Shown here: positions 62,898 through 64,000 of the stretch, one piece after another
Layout: each line of letters opens with the position of its first letter
How positions within the stretch are numbered: position 1 is the stretch's first letter
Assembly (NCBI RefSeq): GCF_011045025.1
Contig: NZ_JAAKZX010000003.1
Location: forward strand, 61,914 to 125,913
Source of the DNA: Streptomyces ureilyticus
GTDB lineage: Bacteria; Actinomycetota; Actinomycetes; Streptomycetales; Streptomycetaceae
Reading direction: 5' to 3'
Length of the DNA stretch: 64,000 nt
Program-made: the position numbers and the translations under genes
Notes under the pieces: model-generated
The model's database searches: none
Seen by the model: the letters and a program-made list of their open reading frames with translations, nothing else
What the model was told of the DNA's origin: nothing

Positions 62898-63332
62898 TCA
62901 GCCTGTTCGGTCAGAGTGGAAGGGTGATCTGCCCTTGCCGTCGACGTCGGCCCGGACGACCGCGGTGCCGCCCAGGCCGAGGGTGAGCTCCATGACGGTG
63001 GCCAGACCGCCCGCCCCCGTGCCGGTGTCGGTGACCGACGCGTTCAGCGAGGGCTGGTGGGGGTGGCGGTCGTGCACGGCGAAGGCCAGACAGTCCGCGC
63101 CCGCCGCGTAGATGACGGTCACCTGCGGGGAGAGCGCCGCGGCGTGCCGGACGCTGTTGGTGACCAGCTCGCTGAGTATCAGCAGAGCCGGGCCGACCGT
63201 CGGGTGGCGCAGGCTTATGCCCCATCCGGCCAGGGCCCGCTCGGCGGTCTCCCGGGCCGTGCGGACCGCGGACGGCGTCGCGGGCAGCGTGAGCACATGC
63301 CGGTGAGGCAGGGCTTCGAGCCGGGTACCCAT
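62898..63332 (-). CDS. RsbW/SpoIIAB-like ATP-binding protein
   Basis: 144 residues, HATPase_c. N-box LILSELVTNSVRHAAALSPQ, then DTGTGAGGLATVMELTLGLG and GGTAVVRADVDGKGRSPF. ATG 63332 overlaps the upstream stop (TGATG). Streptomycetes have dozens of such stand-alone kinases or anti-sigma proteins; its sigma or STAS partner here may be the STAS protein just downstream. Confidence 0.85.
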   Translation of the reverse strand: MGTRLEALPHRHVLTLPATPSAVRTARETAERALAGWGISLRHPTVGPALLILSELVTNSVRHAAALSPQVTVIYAAGADCLAFAVHDRHPHQPSLNASVTDTGTGAGGLATVMELTLGLGGTAVVRADVDGKGRSPFHSDRTG

Positions 63333-63739
63333 CACGCCTCCGCGCGGGCGAGGCGGAATCCGCTCACCGTCTTGGGGTGCAGGCGCAGCAGCGTGTCATG
63401 CGGGCCGTGTGTCCAGCCGGCGAGAGTGCGTTGGTAGTGGGCGGCCTCGTCGGGATCGGTGATCACATCGACCGGTCCGGAGACGGTGACCGTCCAGCCG
63501 GTGCCACCCACCACTCGGATCTCGTCCACGTGATACGTCACCGTCGCCGGGACCGCGGCGGCCGGCGCGGGCGTGCGCACCACCAGCCGCCCGAACTCCC
63601 GCGTGTGCCGACCGGGCCGTACGACGGTCAGGTCCCGCTGCGTGTACACAAGCCGCCCCAGGAAACTGCCCTCCAGCAGCCACAGGGCCTCGGCACCGGA
63701 GACCTCGACCATGCGCGGCGATGCGGGCGGAGTGCTCAT
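63332..63739 (-). CDS. Pyridoxamine 5'-phosphate oxidase-like protein (Rv0080-like)
   Basis: 135 residues. VSGAEALWLLEGSFLGRLVY at the N-terminus, TYHVDEIRVVGGTGWTVTVS, PDEAAHYQRTLAGW and LLRLHPKTVSGFRLA are the split-barrel pattern of small flavin-binding proteins. Rv0080, next to Rv0081 in M. tuberculosis, has the same pattern. ATG 63739 overlaps the upstream stop (ATGA). Substrate unknown. Confidence 0.82.
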   Translation of the reverse strand: MSTPPASPRMVEVSGAEALWLLEGSFLGRLVYTQRDLTVVRPGRHTREFGRLVVRTPAPAAAVPATVTYHVDEIRVVGGTGWTVTVSGPVDVITDPDEAAHYQRTLAGWTHGPHDTLLRLHPKTVSGFRLARAEA

Positions 63740-64000
63740 CCGACGGTTTCCTCTGTTTCCTCGCGGACGGCGGTCCGGGATTCCTGGGCGGGGAGAAGCG
63801 GCAGGACACCGGTGCACTCCAGGTAGGTGCGCGCTCCCCGGATCGCCTCCGGCGTGCTGTCGTACTCGCTTCCCTCCAAACGCAGCAGCTCCAACACGCC
63901 CATGGATTCCAGGACTTGGCGCTGTCCCGGACGGATCCCCGAGGTCAGCCTTGGCCTGGCACAGCGGAACGGACACGACCCCTCGGCTTCCCCGACCTGT
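63736..64000 (-). CDS. STAS-like protein, C-terminal part (5' end outside window)
   Basis: Open from the window edge to the TGA at 63736-63738. GIRPGQRQVLESMGVLELLR resembles the last helix of STAS antagonists (G-x-R-R-V-L-E-L-M-G-L), followed by EGSEYDSTPEAIRGARTYLE and an acidic tail REETEETVG. Only about 87 residues are visible, so the assignment is tentative. Overlaps the PPOX start, so all four genes here form one operon. Confidence 0.5.
   Translation of the reverse strand, partial: QVGEAEGSCPFRCARPRLTSGIRPGQRQVLESMGVLELLRLEGSEYDSTPEAIRGARTYLECTGVLPLLPAQESRTAVREETEETVG

Overview
The window is about 72% G+C with Streptomyces-type codon use, GGAGG ribosome binding sites, frequent 4-bp stop/start overlaps, a fused cydDC gene and short G5/C5 repeats of the kind common in Streptomyces. 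It reads as part of a Streptomyces (or close actinomycete) chromosome that holds an island of oxygen-limitation and dormancy genes. No rRNA, tRNA, CRISPR array or complete insertion sequence was seen.

Layout. 1-9741: F420/PPOX-type protein (partial), two Acg-type nitroreductases, three tandem universal stress proteins (USPs), a polyphosphate kinase 2 with an internal gap, a CBS-BON protein, a cyclic-nucleotide-domain protein and carbamate kinase. 9900-12901: pyruvate formate-lyase and its activase. 12902-14740: a less typical segment with a DUF3644 gene and a broken 5-formyltetrahydrofolate cyclo-ligase homologue. 14742-20905: cydDC, cydB and cydA. 21529-25642: USP, phosphoketolase, DoxX-like protein. 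25700-34340: a zone of small membrane proteins, a wax ester synthase/DGAT, SRPBCC proteins, an SDR and a K+ channel, interleaved with at least seven broken or truncated genes. 34445-46478: adhE, CBS-BON, HPF-like protein, ppdK, zinc alcohol dehydrogenase, USP, a DosR/DevR-like response regulator and GAPDH. 46910-54219: a GAF-domain regulator, aldehyde dehydrogenase, DUF779, alcohol dehydrogenase and pntA1-A2-B transhydrogenase. 54309-62194: an ArsR regulator followed by six genes of a group-4-hydrogenase/complex-I-like membrane complex. 62456-64000: STAS, HATPase and PPOX proteins.

How it fits together. The gene content parallels the Mycobacterium tuberculosis DosR regulon: Acg, Hrp1-type CBS protein, Tgs, USPs, an HPF-like protein, and an ArsR plus hyc-like operon in the same order as Rv0081-Rv0087. 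A palindromic element, GGGCCG-NN-CGGCCC, stands upstream of about twenty of these transcription units, often in tandem at 20-23 bp spacing. The NarL/FixJ regulator at 44620-45312 is the obvious candidate to bind it, but no partner histidine kinase lies in the window. The enzymes would support low-oxygen energy and redox balance: cytochrome bd, mixed-acid/ethanol fermentation (Pfl, AdhE, ADH), substrate-level phosphorylation (phosphoketolase, GAPDH, carbamate kinase, PPDK), transhydrogenation and ribosome hibernation. The Ehr-like complex has lost the nickel-binding cysteines of true hydrogenases.
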